Assembly: GCF_022539665.2 (NCBI RefSeq)
Contig: NC_081334.1
Span: forward strand, 930,001-994,000
Length of the DNA stretch: 64,000 nt
Origin: Daphnia carinata
Taxonomy: Eukaryota > Arthropoda > Branchiopoda > Diplostraca > Daphniidae
Direction: 5' to 3'
A model generated the notes under the pieces. It ran no database searches and was not told the origin of the DNA. It saw only the letters and a program-made list of their open reading frames with translations. Each line of letters begins with the position of its first letter. Position 1 is the stretch's first letter. Both the position numbers and the translations under genes were made by a program. Of this stretch, positions 27,529 through 40,189 are shown piece by piece.

Positions 27529-29345
27529 TTTCTTCCCTCTAAGAAAAAAAAAGAATATTGAATGTATGTTTATGTATGTATTTTTTTGTGTATGTATTTC
27601 CCTTAAGCGCTTTTTTTTCTCTTCGCAATGGTTATGTATGTCTACCTTAAAGAATTAACAATAGGTTCCAGTTTGGCAATAATGGAAACAGTGAATAGGT
27701 AACACTTCAAAAATAAATAAATTTATCATAAATTACGTCATAATTATAATACCAAAACAAAGTTGGAAAGTATCGCAATGGACAATCTTCCAAAGTTGTT
27801 TGTTTACTCGATGAATTCGTAGGAGTTACATCACCCTTACATAATTCCTTCTGTTCAGTGAATCAATATAACGTAACGAGGTCATGTTTGTGGTAGTAAC
27901 GCAACATGCAACAGTGGTTAAAACCGTTAAACTAATAAACATAGAAACCTAATGCTTTATTGCTAACAGCTACAGCCTAAGACAGACATTAATTTTAAAA
28001 AAATTCAAGATGAATTAACTAATTTATATTAATAAAAAAAAAGATGAATTAAACTTATCAATGTTACATCAAAAGTAAGTTTAAAATTTTCTGTTTTTCC
28101 AAATGGCATTACCGTCCCATTTGCTGTTCTGATTCGATTGCGGTTTTCGGTAAAAGAATAAAGTTATATATTGCAACGTCTAGCAGAATATCTAAAACTA
28201 TAAATCAGAAAAATCTCCAAATACCTTATGTTCGTATTTCAGGCCTCTTTAAGATTGATTGAGAGAAGGGGCTTTTCAAACTTTGATGTTTTGGTTTAAT
28301 AAAGCACAATATTACACTTCTTCACGTCCTCTCCAGTACTCGAATTGAATTTGGCAACCGATATCAAGCACGCAACTACACCTCAGTTTACCAGTTGAGG
28401 TAAAACAGGTGTTATCGTGTGGCAGACTACGGTTAGAATGAAGATTCTTCTTTCCTTTGAGGCTTTCAATGGCTGCTATGCGTTGTCGAAGGAATAGGTA
28501 CAGTATAATAATAAAAAATGCCCGAGGCTAACGTTAAGTTCTCAGCTGGCATTATTCAATGGTGGATGCCTCAATGTCTTCCCATGTGTCAAGGTGCGAA
28601 TGTCTTGTACAAGGTACACAAGTGGCGTACAAGACTGCAGATTTGTACACCCGTCTCCATTAATACTGGATCCTTCCACATGGTGGGGAAAATTTTTCGG
28701 CAATTGCTATGTTTGCAAAGAGGGCCAAATCTATCAGTATAGCAATAATGCTATACTATTGTGGTAGCACTACTGCAAAATGCACTACAGGTGGGTAAAA
28801 GCTTGCCTAACAGGACTTAGCCACTGGTTGAATGAATCACTTTTTAACCCGATCTTATGGGTTGTTTTGATTGTTCAAAATGCACAGTCAAGGTGTAAAA
28901 GAGTTATTAACTCCTATAACTTTGTTTCGGTTTTTTTTTTTTTAGTGCACGGTGTACCGTTTTTTAGCATAATCAGGATCGGGATAGCCTTTTTTCTATA
29001 AGTGGCATCGCTGTACTGCATAGCAGACTAAATTCTTTATTTTGCCGTGAGCTCATGATGGACATGTTATACCCCTAGAAGTTAGAATTACTAGCGTATA
29101 CTGTTTTGCTTTCCTTCAGTGCGTAGAGACTGCGAAGGTCCAACAGATTGCCCCGGACGTTTATTGTGACAGGATCAGAACATCACTTATTATTGCGGCC
29201 GTATCCATTTGTGCTTTATCACTTTTCATTATCGATAAGATTTTATAGTATAACTTTACGATAGGTACAATATTCGCCTCCAGTTTCTACTATTTAATTT
29301 AACATTACGTTAACTTTACTGTAGGTAGAGCACGTGTAGCGAAAA
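27529..29345. other. head-to-head intergenic region between acyltransferases B and C
   Basis: No supported gene. It holds AT-rich stretches and short frames without motifs (for example 28518-28742). Presumably it carries both promoters. Confidence 0.4.
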
Positions 29346-31067
29346 ATGACGGTACCGGTTACAAATATTAAAGAGGCTATCTATTTTGCTGGATTTGTTG
29401 TAATTGGTTTAAATTTCCTTATCAGTGGAATTCTGATTAATTTTTTTCAACTATTACTGTGGGTGGGCCTGAAACCCATGAGTTCTACATTATACCACAA
29501 AATAAACTATTATCTGACCTACGCAGTATGGGGCCGTAAGATCATTTTCTCTGGCCAAACAAAGAATTCTCAATAATAATTTTTTTGAAAACAGAAATGG
29601 AATTTCTTGCTGAATGGTGGTCAAGTTCCACCTGCATAGTCTACACAGATGACAAGACATGGGCAAAAATGGGAAGTGAGCATGCCATCCTCCTGCTTAA
29701 TCATTCATATGAAGTTGATTGGCTATTTAGCTGGTTTCTTTGTGAGCATGTCAGAATGCTAGGGGTAAGCATTGAATTCATTTCTTAGTATGCATTAGCT
29801 TAACCTTCAAATTAAAATTGTATGAAAATCTCCAATATTCAATCCTTTTTCTTCTAGAGTGCCAAAGCATTTGTCAAAAAATCTTTCAAAAAAGTTCCTA
29901 TTATTGGATGGACTGCATTTTTTTCTGGCAGTGCTTTTTTAGAAAGGTATTAGTTTTGGAAAAACTTGTCTGTTGTTGATTTATTTCTGCAACCATTAAT
30001 TCTAGGAGCTGGGAGAAAGACAAGTCAATTTTGGAAAACCAAATTGCCAATATGAGTAATTACCCAGATCCTGTTATGGTAAGATAAATGCACCAAATAA
30101 TGTAACTCAGGACATGCTTGGATTTTAATGAAATTTATTCGTTAGTTGCATCTTTTCGCGGAGGGGACAAGATACACTCCAGAAAAACATGCTGCTTCCG
30201 TTGAATTTGCTCAAAAATCCGGTTTTCCACCTCTGAAACATTTGTTGGTTCCTCGTACTAAGGGCTTTGTCTTGTCGGTAGAAAAGCTAAGAGGAAAGTT
30301 TCCGGCAATCTACTGTGCTACAATGGTTTTTGATACGTAAGACTGAAAAAAAAGTATGAATGCCTTTTAGGTTATGTCGATAATTTGTTCTGTAGCAAAG
30401 AAGGTGCCGCGCCAGTGTTCAAGAGTTTAGTCCTTGGTCGCCCTATTGCAGCAGAAATATTGCTTGAACGCATCCCTCTTGAAGATATTCCAGAGGACAG
30501 TGATAAAATTGCAAACTGGCTACATGAAAACTACCATCATAAAGTACTGGGCTTCAGAATTGCCATCAATTCTTCGTTTGTGCCATTTAATTTTTTCGTT
30601 ATTATTATTTGTGTATTCTGTTTTAAAATAAGATTTTTCTCTTCTGTTCTTTTTTTTCGCTTTTTCTGTATGCAAATATTTTACAGGACAAAATGATTGA
30701 TATTTTCAAAACTGAAGGGAAGTTTCCTACCTCTCTTCCCGGTCACCATTTCGAAGGACCAATTCGTTCCCACTATCGCCCTAGACGTCTTTGGACATTG
30801 CTGACAATCGCCATCACATCATTTTTAACACTTCCTACAGTGTGCCGTGCATTCTACTCCCTTTTCTGTTCTGGATTCGTCAATGTTGTGATCGGCGTTG
30901 TTTTGTTGGGATTAGGTATAATGTTTCTAATCTATTAAGCTTTTTTTTCACCGTTTTGCAATAATATTTTATTTGCAGTGTTTGTTGCGTTGCTCAAGTT
31001 GATGGATCTAAGCAGTGCAAGCAAAGGGTCGGCGTACGGCCATAGTCCTCGTGCTAAAGCAGATTAG
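29346..31067 (+). CDS. 1-acyl-sn-glycerol-3-phosphate acyltransferase, copy C
   Basis: LPA acyltransferase of the AGPAT3/4/5 type. Exons: 29346-29535, 29595-29764, 29858-29946, 30006-30078, 30146-30336, 30396-30543, 30687-30915, 30979-31067; 392 residues. Hydrophobic segment at about 14-38. The catalytic NHSYEVD is N99-D104 and the EGTR box is residues 180-183 (LHLFAEGTRYTPEKH). LVPRTKGF and GPIRSHYRPRR come before two C-terminal membrane segments; the tail has SKGSAYG. It is closer to copy A than to B (EWWSSSTC, NYHHK, GPIRSHYRP all shared). Exon 5 is undivided where copy A has two introns. Exon 3 ends at LE(R), nine bases further than the corresponding border in copy A. All active-site motifs are intact. 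Confidence 0.9.
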
Positions 31068-31743
31068 GCCAATCGTCTAATCCATCACAAGTACCAATAG
31101 TTCTGCTATGTAACACACTTTATTGATCAGACAACATTAGTGGTTGGATCTTTGGCTTTTCAAAAATGGCCAGAGACGAACTAATTGGATGCCTTCGTTC
31201 ATAGTACGCTGTATGTTATTTCTTGTTAAAAAAAATCAAACTGTTTCGGGATTTTTTTGTTACGCTTACATGATTGACTCTTCTGCTTTACCTAAGTAAG
31301 AAGGTGCACAATTCAATTTGTTATTCTCTGAACCAACATGAACTTACTCTCGTCAATCATGTAACTCATCTGTTGAATTAATAACGTGGGCTGCTAATAC
31401 ATATTAAGCTGATGTATAACTCCCTGTAAGTTTTACATTATCATTGCTTTTCAATCTTGCATTTCTCAGAATATTAGTTGTCTTTCAGGCAATTTGTATT
31501 TTATTTAACCTTGAAATTTATTTCTTTTTTACAGTTATGTTTTCTCCATCTGTTTATAGTTGAATAATGTCCAAGAACCAAAACTCTGGAAGGAATCTGG
31601 CAAATATCTACTTCTATATGGCAAAATAGGCCTATCAACTGGATGCATGGTGAACACAAACTTTTGCTTACATATTGGTAAGCCCATGCCAAATAAATTT
31701 AGAAGAAAAAACTCATAAGTATTGTATTTTGTTCTGTTCATGA
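31068..31743. other. convergent 3' region
   Basis: 3' UTR space between acyltransferase C (+) and taxilin (-); no gene seen. Confidence 0.45.
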
Positions 31744-33489
31744 CTAGTTATAAACAACAGAATCCTGAGAAGACGAATCCGCGGTAGCTCTCACTTCAGT
31801 AGTTTCAGATGATGAAGGCGGCTGCACTTGAGATTTCGATTGGCTTAAAACGCTATTTCCGAAAGACGAATCTGCGGAACATCCTGTTGGATCCGGCGCA
31901 TTTTGAACTTCACACGTAACGTCACAAGAAATGAGTGGCGGAATATTTTTCTCAACTTCCTGTGAGTTTCCCAAATTTTTTTCGCCATTTCCGTGACACA
32001 CATTTGTGTCCAAGTTTATGCGAGGTTGCTCGACGAAATCCAAATCCAATACTTTAGGGCTTGCTGTTGAAATATTTCCTGAATGACTATCTTCATGGCT
32101 TGGAGACGCTTCGAGCTCGGCTGCTAGGCGCGTTTTATTGGATTTTATTTCTGCGATTAAAGAGGCCCTTTCTGTTTGCATTGCTCTACAAAGTTTCTCA
32201 AGCTGCGCCAACTGTTTTGTGGTATTTAAAAGCTCCGAATCTCTCTGCTTCTTTTCAAGTGCCATTTCAGTAAGTAAACAATTACTTTTCTCCCAACGTT
32301 GCTTCCATTGTGCGGTTTCTTTTTCAAGGCTTTTAAGTTTTTTAGTCATCTCATCCATTTGACTCTTGAAGCCATTAAATTGCTGGTTGCTAGCTTTTAA
32401 TGCCTAATCATATAGAAAACGAAAGAAAACAAATTAATCTCAGTGATGTGCAGTAACGCCCAGTAAAAATCAAACCTTTTGAAAATCATCGTACTTGTCC
32501 GTGTACATTGACAGCTGGTGACGTAAGGCAACTTCATCTTCCTGCATCACCTGACATTTCTTTTGATATTCGGTAAGGTCCTACATAGAAAGAACGAAAT
32601 CTTGCATAGGTTCATGCAATATGAAAATGCAGATACAAACGTACCAGTAACAGTGTCTGTTTTTCTTTCAGCATTTTCTCTTTTGTCTCTGCTGAATCCA
32701 TTCGTATTTTGGCCAGTTTGGCTTCATTTAGTTGTCGTTCAATATCATATTGTTTTCCTAGTTTCTCCAGATGCTGTTCTCTCAAGCTGTATTGGTCACA
32801 CAGCATCTGTAGCTTTGTAGCCATTTCAGTATTCTCATCTCTTAGTTTTTGATTTTTATCATTATTCTGTTGGAGCAAGGCTGAAACTTCAGCAAGTGTA
32901 GATTGAAATTTTGTAGACACTTCTTTCCTGCGTTCCTCTTCTTCACGAACACGTACCATACTCTCTTCTGTAGGAGAATATGTAGAATGACTTTAGGAAA
33001 ACTATTACACAGTTTACAACCAATGCAAATAAAATGACTAAACATGTATGACAACTAGAAAAGAAAAAATACCTTTAATAATCTTATTTTGTCTCTGGAG
33101 TTCACGACAGAGCTCTTCTAACCTTGAACGAGCTAACAGAGACTTTCCATTTTCCATCTGGAGCTGTTCTTTTTCCTTCTGTAAAACTTGAATGTGTTTT
33201 TCATAGACTTTCAGGTTAGAAAGATTTGCTCCATTTTCTTCCAGTAATTCAGCATATTTATGAGTAAACACCTATGAACTCTCATTATTAAAATCAACTT
33301 CATACACAAAAAAATATAAAAAAAAACCTTCAATTTTTCTTCAAATGATAAATTGTTCATTGATTTCAGAAGTACTTCCACATTTCGCATTTCTTTTTTG
33401 CGAGATTTGCTTTTTTCATTTTTCTCTCCGCAACTTTTCAACACACTTGCAAGCTCTTCGGTTATTTCTTCAGATTTAGAACCACTCAT
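31744..33489 (-). CDS. taxilin
   Basis: Taxilins are long coiled-coil proteins that bind free syntaxins and act in vesicle traffic. Exons (5'->3'): 33489-33328, 33271-33073, 32967-32645, 32580-32476, 32403-31744; 482 residues. Diagnostic taxilin blocks are LARSRLEELCRELQRQNKII, EEERRKEVSTKFQSTL, LREQHLEKL and DEVALRHQLSMYTDKYDDFQ, ending with WKQRWEKSNCLL and LEKLCRAMQTER. The coiled coil runs from about residue 50 to 375; the C-terminal ~100 residues are acidic, serine-rich and probably disordered. The first ATG of the frame is used. It is head-to-head with the RNF13-like gene across about 1 kb. Whether it corresponds to alpha, beta or gamma taxilin cannot be decided here. Confidence 0.92.
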
Positions 33490-34547
33490 TGTTTCTGTTT
33501 TCCACTTTCCACTTTGAATACGGGTAGCTGAATTTTTAAAACACGTTAAACCTCACAAAAATATCTCTAGTCAGTGCGTCTTAAACCTCTAAAAATGGAA
33601 TAAAGCTATTTGTTGGTAACCAAAAGAAAAAAGAAACTGCCAGCCCAGCCCAAGAATTTTTACGAACGTTTGGGAGGTCTCTCGAAATAGTAATACTGCT
33701 AATAACAGCCGGTTGGTTGTCTTTCTCTGCTGTAAGGCAAGGGCCGGACGTCCGTGTCCGGGAAAAGAGCTTTTTCCCCCGCGAACTGAATGAATAGTTT
33801 CAAGTCTGATCGGTCTGGGATTTTAAGCCTGTGGACCTGCAGTAAACTCAAGCGCCATCTGGCACGTCGCATGTGTTGTTTCTGCTTGAATTCCGACATT
33901 AGGCAAATTCACAACTTTTGTAGGGAAAGATCAATTATAAAATGAAGAACCAGCTTTATCCAATTAGAGAATTTCATTTTCAGCTTGACCAGCATTGTAA
34001 CATCTTACCCTTCAGCTCGACTAGCGTTATGTGAAAACAAATATTTTGAGAAAAACGTCATCTAAGCATTGTTCAGCAGTATACGAAAGTCAAAAATCAG
34101 AAAAAAGAATTTAAAAAGAATTCGTAAATAGATTTAATTAGTTCTTGATTTGGAAAAAGATTTATTCGGTTGGTGTAAATTCTGTTAAAGAAGGCCGCAA
34201 GCTCCGCACATGGCCCCGCATTTTAGCCGTTAACAGTCCCTTCGCCTTCGCTTTCCGCGCACAACATTATGTGTTATTGTCATTACGTCGTGAATTTCAT
34301 ACTTCATGGGGTTTCGTCCTATCTAACTACTCAATTTGCATCATTTAGATCAGTTACTCGTCGTTATACCTTAATCATATATTTTGAACCTCTTGTATTA
34401 CTTATTCTTATATTCGCGATGGTTTAAACTTACGTAGGTTGAGCTGGGGTTTTTTAAAGAACCGTTTATTTCCCCTGGCTTTTGTGAAACGTTTGTTAGT
34501 GTTCAATAGACCTGACCAAATATCCGACAACTTCCACAGACTTTAGA
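33490..34547. other. divergent region taxilin / RNF13
   Basis: Shared upstream region of two divergent genes. It contains one CTCF-like site, GCGCCATCTGGC, at 33852-33863. No gene. Confidence 0.4.
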
Positions 34548-36281
34548 ATGTGTAAGAGTTTCCCGTGTAACCTTGTTGACTTCTTCTGGAAATGGGTGCT
34601 TTTAACATACCTGTCGGTATGGATAGTTGAAGCAGATGTTTTAGTAATATCCAACACTACAAATTCCACAGTTAATGCTTTTCCCAGTTTACCAGCAAAT
34701 TTTGGAAAAGTATTACCGTTTGAAGGTTTGGCTGGTTGTGTAGTTGTAGCAAACCCCTCACATGCTTGTGGCCCTATAGACTATCCTCCACAGAACAGTA
34801 GTTGTTCGGATACATGGTTTGTCCTCATTAGACGATTTGAGTGTAATTTTGTTGACAAAGTTCGAGCAGCCCAAAATGCTGACTATGATGCTGCTATCAT
34901 TTATAATGTTGGATCAAATCTCATTGGTACAATGAATTGTCACATTGTTTTCTGGTAAAGTCTAATTTTGTTCTCCTTATAGAGCCTATGGCAGGAGAAG
35001 ATGATAACATTGAAATTGCTGCCATATTCATTGGACAAGATGGTGATTCTTGGCTTTGTTGTTGATTTTAATTGTGTTTGATATTCTTTCCTTCATCCTC
35101 AGATGGACTTAAAATTCAGTCCCTCTACCAATATGATAAAGGGTATCAGTAAAACAGTTTCAATTCTTTTCTTGAATGATTAATTTTTATTTTCTTTGGA
35201 AGGTACATGCTGTTACTGACCAATGAGTTGCCATTTAATATAAACAGCTATCTTCTACCATTTGCCATTGTTGTTGCAATCTGTTTTGCAATAATGGTTG
35301 TTTTCATGGTAAGTGTTTCGCATTATATTTTATATATGCTTTACATATAATAAGACTGAGGAATAATTTCACGTGTGTTTAGTTGGTCAAGTGCGTCAAA
35401 GAACGCAGACGATCAAGACGTATTCGCTTACCTTCGTCGTCCTTGAAAACTATTCCTACGAATAAATTTAAAAAAGGAGATCCTTACGATACCTGTGCGA
35501 TATGCTTAGAAGACTATGTGGAGGGTGATAAACTTCGTATTCTTCCATGTTCACACGGTAAAATTTTGTTATTATATGTTATTTAAAATAATAGTATCCA
35601 TAGATTTATGGAAAATGTGTCCGTGTAGCTTATCATGCTAAATGCATTGATCCATGGCTTACGCGTAACCGTCGGGTATGTCCAGTATGTAAAAGACGGG
35701 TAATTGCGCGGGGCGAAAACTTTTCCGATTCTGATTCCGATACGGAAGATGAAAGCCGTCCGCTTTTGCGGCCGGGTTCGCACATCTCTTCAGGAGGAAC
35801 TTTCACTGATCAAACAGTAAGTCCCAGATATTGTCAAATACGTATCAAAACGTTCTAATTTGTGGTTCAGAGAAGTATTGGAACCAATAGCCGTCCAGTA
35901 GAGGGGCCACCTATTTTGAACAATGAGGTGGTCATTGATGGCAGAGGACATTCGGTTCTTGTTTCCGCCGATTCAGTGGTCATTGAGAATGAGTAATGAA
36001 AGAAATTTGAATAGTTTAATGTAGCACCATTTAATGTGTCCATTAATCAATTTTAGGGAAGCTAGAATTCCCGTAAACGACGAGGATGACTTAATTGGTG
36101 GTAACGTAATTTTTCTTTTTAAGCGCTTTCTAATATGTCTGATCATCGAATTTCATGCTCGGTTTTAGACAGTGACACATCATCCTACGGTGAATCTGAA
36201 CGTCATGAAAACTCGAATGCAAATAGTTCAGTGTGTTTAACTCCTCAAAGTCATCGTTCTCGGGAAGCTTTGAATGTTTAA
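34548..36281 (+). CDS. E3 ubiquitin ligase RNF13/RNF167 (Goliath) family
   Basis: PA-TM-RING ubiquitin ligase of endosomes/lysosomes. Exons: 34548-34926, 34983-35042, 35103-35142, 35203-35308, 35383-35557, 35629-35816, 35871-35992, 36057-36100, 36169-36281; 408 residues (human RNF13 381). A signal peptide lies in the first ~30 residues (FFWKWVLLTYLSVWIVEA). The protease-associated domain is at ~45-160, with GLAGCVVVANP and DYDAAIIYNVGSN. The membrane span at ~176-198 is LLPFAIVVAICFAIMVVFML. The RING-H2 at 233-275 has CAICLEDY, LPCSHAYHAKCIDPWL and CPVCK; all eight zinc ligands are present. A Ser/Asp/Glu-rich cytosolic tail follows, containing GENFSDSDSDTEDESRPLL. RNF13 is favoured over RNF167 only because of the tail composition. 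Confidence 0.93.
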
Positions 36282-36811
36282 GAGATCCTGTAATTAACAC
36301 TGTAAGTCGACATATTGTTACACTCTAATTCCCTATAGGAAGCTTGTTTCTACCTATTCCTTGCTATCTGGTTGTGAGAAATTGAGCAGACAAATTCACA
36401 TTTCCTCCGAAACTCCGAATCTACCAAGTAAGGGTAAATGTTTTTATGGTAATGTTTAGTTCATTATAAAAAAAAAAATATTGCGAAAAATTCAATAAAC
36501 ATAATACATCTTATACCATAATGAATGCGTTCCGAAAATGGGATATGCCATCCATCGCACGAGAGACATACCCAGCTGGATCCCATTCTTTTTAATCCTG
36601 TCACAATCGTTTCCAGTTTTTACGAACTTTTTTCCTTCCTTAACGGTTAGAGAACTGTACTCCTTCACACATCTATTCTTCTAGTAAAACTAGTATATGG
36701 CAATAAAGTAAGCTGTATATCTTGATGCATTTTTCTGAAAATAAAAGTGTTCCACGAAAATTATAATTATTCAGGAGTTGAATTATGCCATGAGGATCAT
36801 CTACCTATGGT
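36282..36811. other. 3' UTR and flank of RNF13-like gene
   Basis: Possible polyadenylation signals AATAAA occur near 36496 and 36709. The left copy of the hAT-like element's 8 bp target duplication is at 36804-36811. No gene. Confidence 0.4.
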
Positions 36812-37236
36812 CAGACTTGCCGCGCCGATCAATTTTCCGATCTCGATCTCCGATCCGATCTTTTGAGTTTGATCGGATCGGCGATCGAGATCGGCCGATC
36901 ATTTTTGTGCGACATCTAACGCTGAAAATTTACACTATTTAACGAATTCAGTATTGGCTGTCACAGCGACAGTCACTGACGGCCATTGAGGGTGAACACT
37001 AAACAGTTTCCCTCAATTGGCATTCGCAAAAATAGTAGTGAAAGAGAACCATGCGACTGCAAAATCGACAGCTAGATGGCGAAAAGTTTGATCGCTCAAA
37101 AAGATCGGATCGCGATCAATTTTTTTGGGATCGCCGATCCGATCTCCGATCTTTCTCAAAAGATCGGATCGGCGATCATTTTTTGAGCGAAGATCGGATC
37201 GGCGATCAATTTTTGATCGCGATCGCGGCAAGTCTG
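36812..37236. mobile_element. hAT-like non-autonomous DNA element (MITE), 425 bp
   Basis: Perfect 13 bp terminal inverted repeats (CAGACTTGCCGCG at 36812; CGCGGCAAGTCTG ending at 37236). A perfect 8 bp target-site duplication, CCTATGGT, flanks it at 36804-36811 and 37237-37244. An 8 bp duplication and a CAG-start terminus are hallmarks of the hAT superfamily. Both ends carry many subterminal GATCGGATCGGCGATC-type palindromic repeats, as expected for transposase-binding ends. No transposase frame, so it must be mobilised in trans. The intact duplication suggests recent insertion. Confidence 0.88.
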
Positions 37237-37261
37237 CCTATGGTTATGGCAATCCGTTTTA

Positions 37262-37291
37262 CCCCCCCCCCCCCCCCCAAAAAAAAAAAAA
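37262..37291. repeat. poly(C)/poly(A) tract
   Basis: 17 C followed by 13 A, just right of the hAT-like element. Homopolymer lengths here may be unreliable in assembly. Confidence 0.9.
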
Positions 37292-38030
37292 TTTCGGCCT
37301 TTTTCACCTACCGCCATCTACCGGTCAGATTCTAGTTAAGTCTCTAAATACAACTTTACGCATTCTAACCATATAAATATATAATTTTTTTAATTAATAA
37401 CTTTCTTTCATTAAAATATAACTATAAAGTAATTATTTTCTTATATTCTATTTGCCCAACTTAATTATTATTACTATTAAATATTAACTTTCCATTTTGT
37501 GTTGCAACAATTATAATGTATGTAATTCTAATAACAATGAGAATGATTGCGTGTTTTAGGTATAACATAGTAAACATAACGACTTTATATTACTCAAACA
37601 TATTATTTATACCTATTGGATGTATATTGGAACGAAATTTGGATTTTAGCAATAAGTTTGATCGAATTCGAAGTCAAAATTTTTTCCGGGACAATTTGTT
37701 AATTCAGCGAATTTGATCTCCTCTGTGACGCTGGTCTTTTCTGGTTAATTTGTTTACATTTTTTTTCTTCCGAATCAAAAGTTTTTTGGATCCGATCTGG
37801 CAACGTTGCCTGCGACAGCCATTCGTTTGAGGAAGAACCCTCGCCAATTCTAATTTTCTATCGCCATGACATGTCACATGTCATCGTCTGATACATTATC
37901 CGGTCTTTTGTAACTTAAGTATTGATTCTTGTAAACACGCCAATCCGTATTACCAGTAACTGAGTCTTTTCTGTGAAAATTTCCAACCTAGGCATTTAAA
38001 TTTTGTTTCTTTTACAAGTATTCTGTCCTG
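37292..38030. other. AT-rich intergenic sequence
   Basis: No gene recognised. One CTCF-like GCCATCTACCGG lies at 37313. The right part is probably the upstream or first-exon part of the spliced transcript that follows. Confidence 0.35.
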
Positions 38031-39740
38031 TATTAGATGATAGGGTACAGTAAAGGCATGGTCCATTTTAGTAAGTAGTCTGACCTACACCCATGTAATT
38101 GCAAATGTTTGGTGTTGTTAAAGCTTTAGTATTATAAAAGATTTTGTTCATCTATGGTTTTTTTTGTGTGTTTTAGGTGTTGAATCAACTAATTACATGG
38201 AGGTGATTTGTCAATTTGGGAATTGAGTTGTCAGCAGTTGGTTGCAAAAAGCCTAGAATGGTAAGACTGGAAATAAATAATCCTTAACATTTCAACTCTT
38301 GTCATTTTGTTTATTGGCCATTATAGGATCACAATTTTATGCCCCCGTTTGTCTTTGGAATCCTGGGTTGCTAATTGTTTACGGAACATTCTCGTCCGTT
38401 CAGGCCACAAATAACGTATGACAAATCTATGCACATCGAGCATGGAGCCGATTACCATGTTGTACATAGAAATGCTTGAAGGTGGAGCATTTTGTCTATA
38501 CTAGATCATTTAATAATGTGCTTAAATATGTTAGACTTTTGAGGTTCTAGATTTGCTTTCCGACTGTATGGTTATTTAAGATTGAAGTTAAGTTTTTGTA
38601 TTGTATAGTGAAAGAACGTGTCGTGCGCGTTCAAACATTAGTAAGTCCAGCAGCTGCGAGTGGTTTCATTTTTGTCAATGTTCTGACTTTTGATCAAGCA
38701 GACATTGCCAATCGTCGAACTAATCTTTATAGCGCTAGCTTAGGTAGTATGTGATCCTTTGGCGATGCGTTGGCTTTTCTTATTACTTCTTTTTTGTACT
38801 TACGTAACAATTATGCCCATTTTGGAACACATTTTAAAAACATCGTTCTGTTTGATCATTTTTTCGGTAATATCGAATTTAACAAACTCGTGATTGCAAA
38901 CATCGAATTTTTGGAAATCTGTTAAAAAATGACTGGCTGATAGTTCTAAACGATTTTGTTCATTTGTTATTGTTCTACGTCATGTGATGAATTTGCTATT
39001 TTATCTTTTGGTCTTAAACATTGGAGGGAAAGAAGCTATTGCTGCATTAAAATTCTACTTAATTAAAGTAGAATTTTGTTCACTGACAAACTGCTGCATT
39101 AACTTTGAAGAAAAAACCCGAATAGTTTGGTTACAAATTGCACAAAGAAAGTTGTGAGGAATAGGGCATCTTTAGGTATTGCGCTGTTAAAATGAGTGGC
39201 GCTTCAGTTTCTTCCACCTAAATCTTACCCGTGATAGATTGTGAGAAAACTAATAAATACTGTTTTTTTTTCTTTTCAGATGGAATGGACTAGATGCATG
39301 TTGAAGTAATGTTCCAGAAAGCGGCATTGCAGGGGCAAGAATCCAAGTTGAAAGGCTGATCAACACTTCATATATTGTTCAACTTGTTTTCTTTGCTTCT
39401 TGGTGAATTTGAATTAAATTGGAAATTGAAAGTTATTGAACTAATTTGCCAATCAGTTAGATGGAATTTGTGGAAGTTGCCGAAATGTCGGGACGGAGTA
39501 ATACGCAAAATTTGGAGTCGAAAAAAGTGTTTGCATGTGGTGAATACTAAGAACGTCTGTTTGCATTCCCAGAAATTAAGGCTTGGGACACGATACAGGC
39601 TGTAGATGGTGGAATTTGCATTGCAAGTCAAAATCGTGTTTTATTGCCTGTCGACCATTAAGTAACATTTCGAGCTAATATGTCTTAAAAATGATTGCAT
39701 CTTAGATTCTAAAAATAAATACACAAAGATATAATTGGAA
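38030..39740 (+). ncRNA. candidate spliced long non-coding RNA
   Basis: Three introns with strong borders: donor GTAAGTAG at 38071 to acceptor TTTTAG at 38176, donor GTAAGACT at 38261 to ATTATAG at 38326, and donor GTAAGTCC at 38641 to TTTTCAG at 39279. Exons are therefore ~38030?-38070, 38177-38260, 38327-38640 and 39280 to about 39740, with an AATAAA signal at 39714-39719. The 5' end is not defined. Every frame of exon 2 is closed except one short frame (ATG 38037) spliced across intron 1, encoding 27 residues starting MIGYSKGMVHFSVESTNY. Most likely a lncRNA; a micropeptide is possible. Confidence 0.4.
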
Positions 39741-39847
39741 TTGGTTTTGTATTGTCCCACCTCCACCCACAATTCCACCACGTTTTACATTACATGTTAT
39801 TTAATACACACATTACACAATATACAATACAAACATACATAAACACT

Positions 39848-40189
39848 TAAGCTACCCCGTTGGCTGCCAAGCCATTGCAACCCCTAGGTTGCTCTCTACA
39901 GTAGCTACCATCGCTTCAGATGGAAGACGATGCAAGAGGAACTTGTCTTTCGACAAGTCCGGGCTGACTTGACGGTGGAGACCTTTATGGGAATGCACAC
40001 CCCGGGTATCTCCACCATCAAATCGACAAAGAGAGGGCCCTGCTGGTGCATTGCCTAAATGCGCCCGAAGGCGCAGGCAACTGCCCTACCCCAATAGGTG
40101 ATCAACCTAGGGGTAGAACAGCGCCGCCGGTCCCTACAGCTACAAAAAAAAATGGGAGAAAAATGGGTGGCAGCCAACGGGTTAGCTTA
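39848..40189. mobile_element. 342 bp inverted-repeat element, probable MITE
   Basis: 21 bp terminal inverted repeats with one mismatch: left 39848-39868 begins TAAGCTACCCCGTTGGCTGC, and the right end at 40169-40189 reads inward as TAAGCTAACCCGTTGGCTGC. It is flanked by the direct repeat CACT on both sides (39844-39847, 40190-40193), a probable 4 bp target duplication. The interior is unusually GC-rich for this region and has internal hairpins (CTTGTC-TTTC-GACAAG; GGTGGAGAC...GTATCTCCACC). No coding capacity. The superfamily is not identifiable from the termini. Confidence 0.65.

Noticed and set aside
28518-28742. 74-codon frame between acyltransferases B and C
   Set aside because: No motif and no supporting splice signals; probably chance.
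38984-39086. Possible C/D box snoRNA (GTGATGA ... CTGA) in the third intron of the candidate lncRNA
   Set aside because: The spacing is acceptable, but there is no terminal stem pairing next to the boxes and no clear internal boxes.
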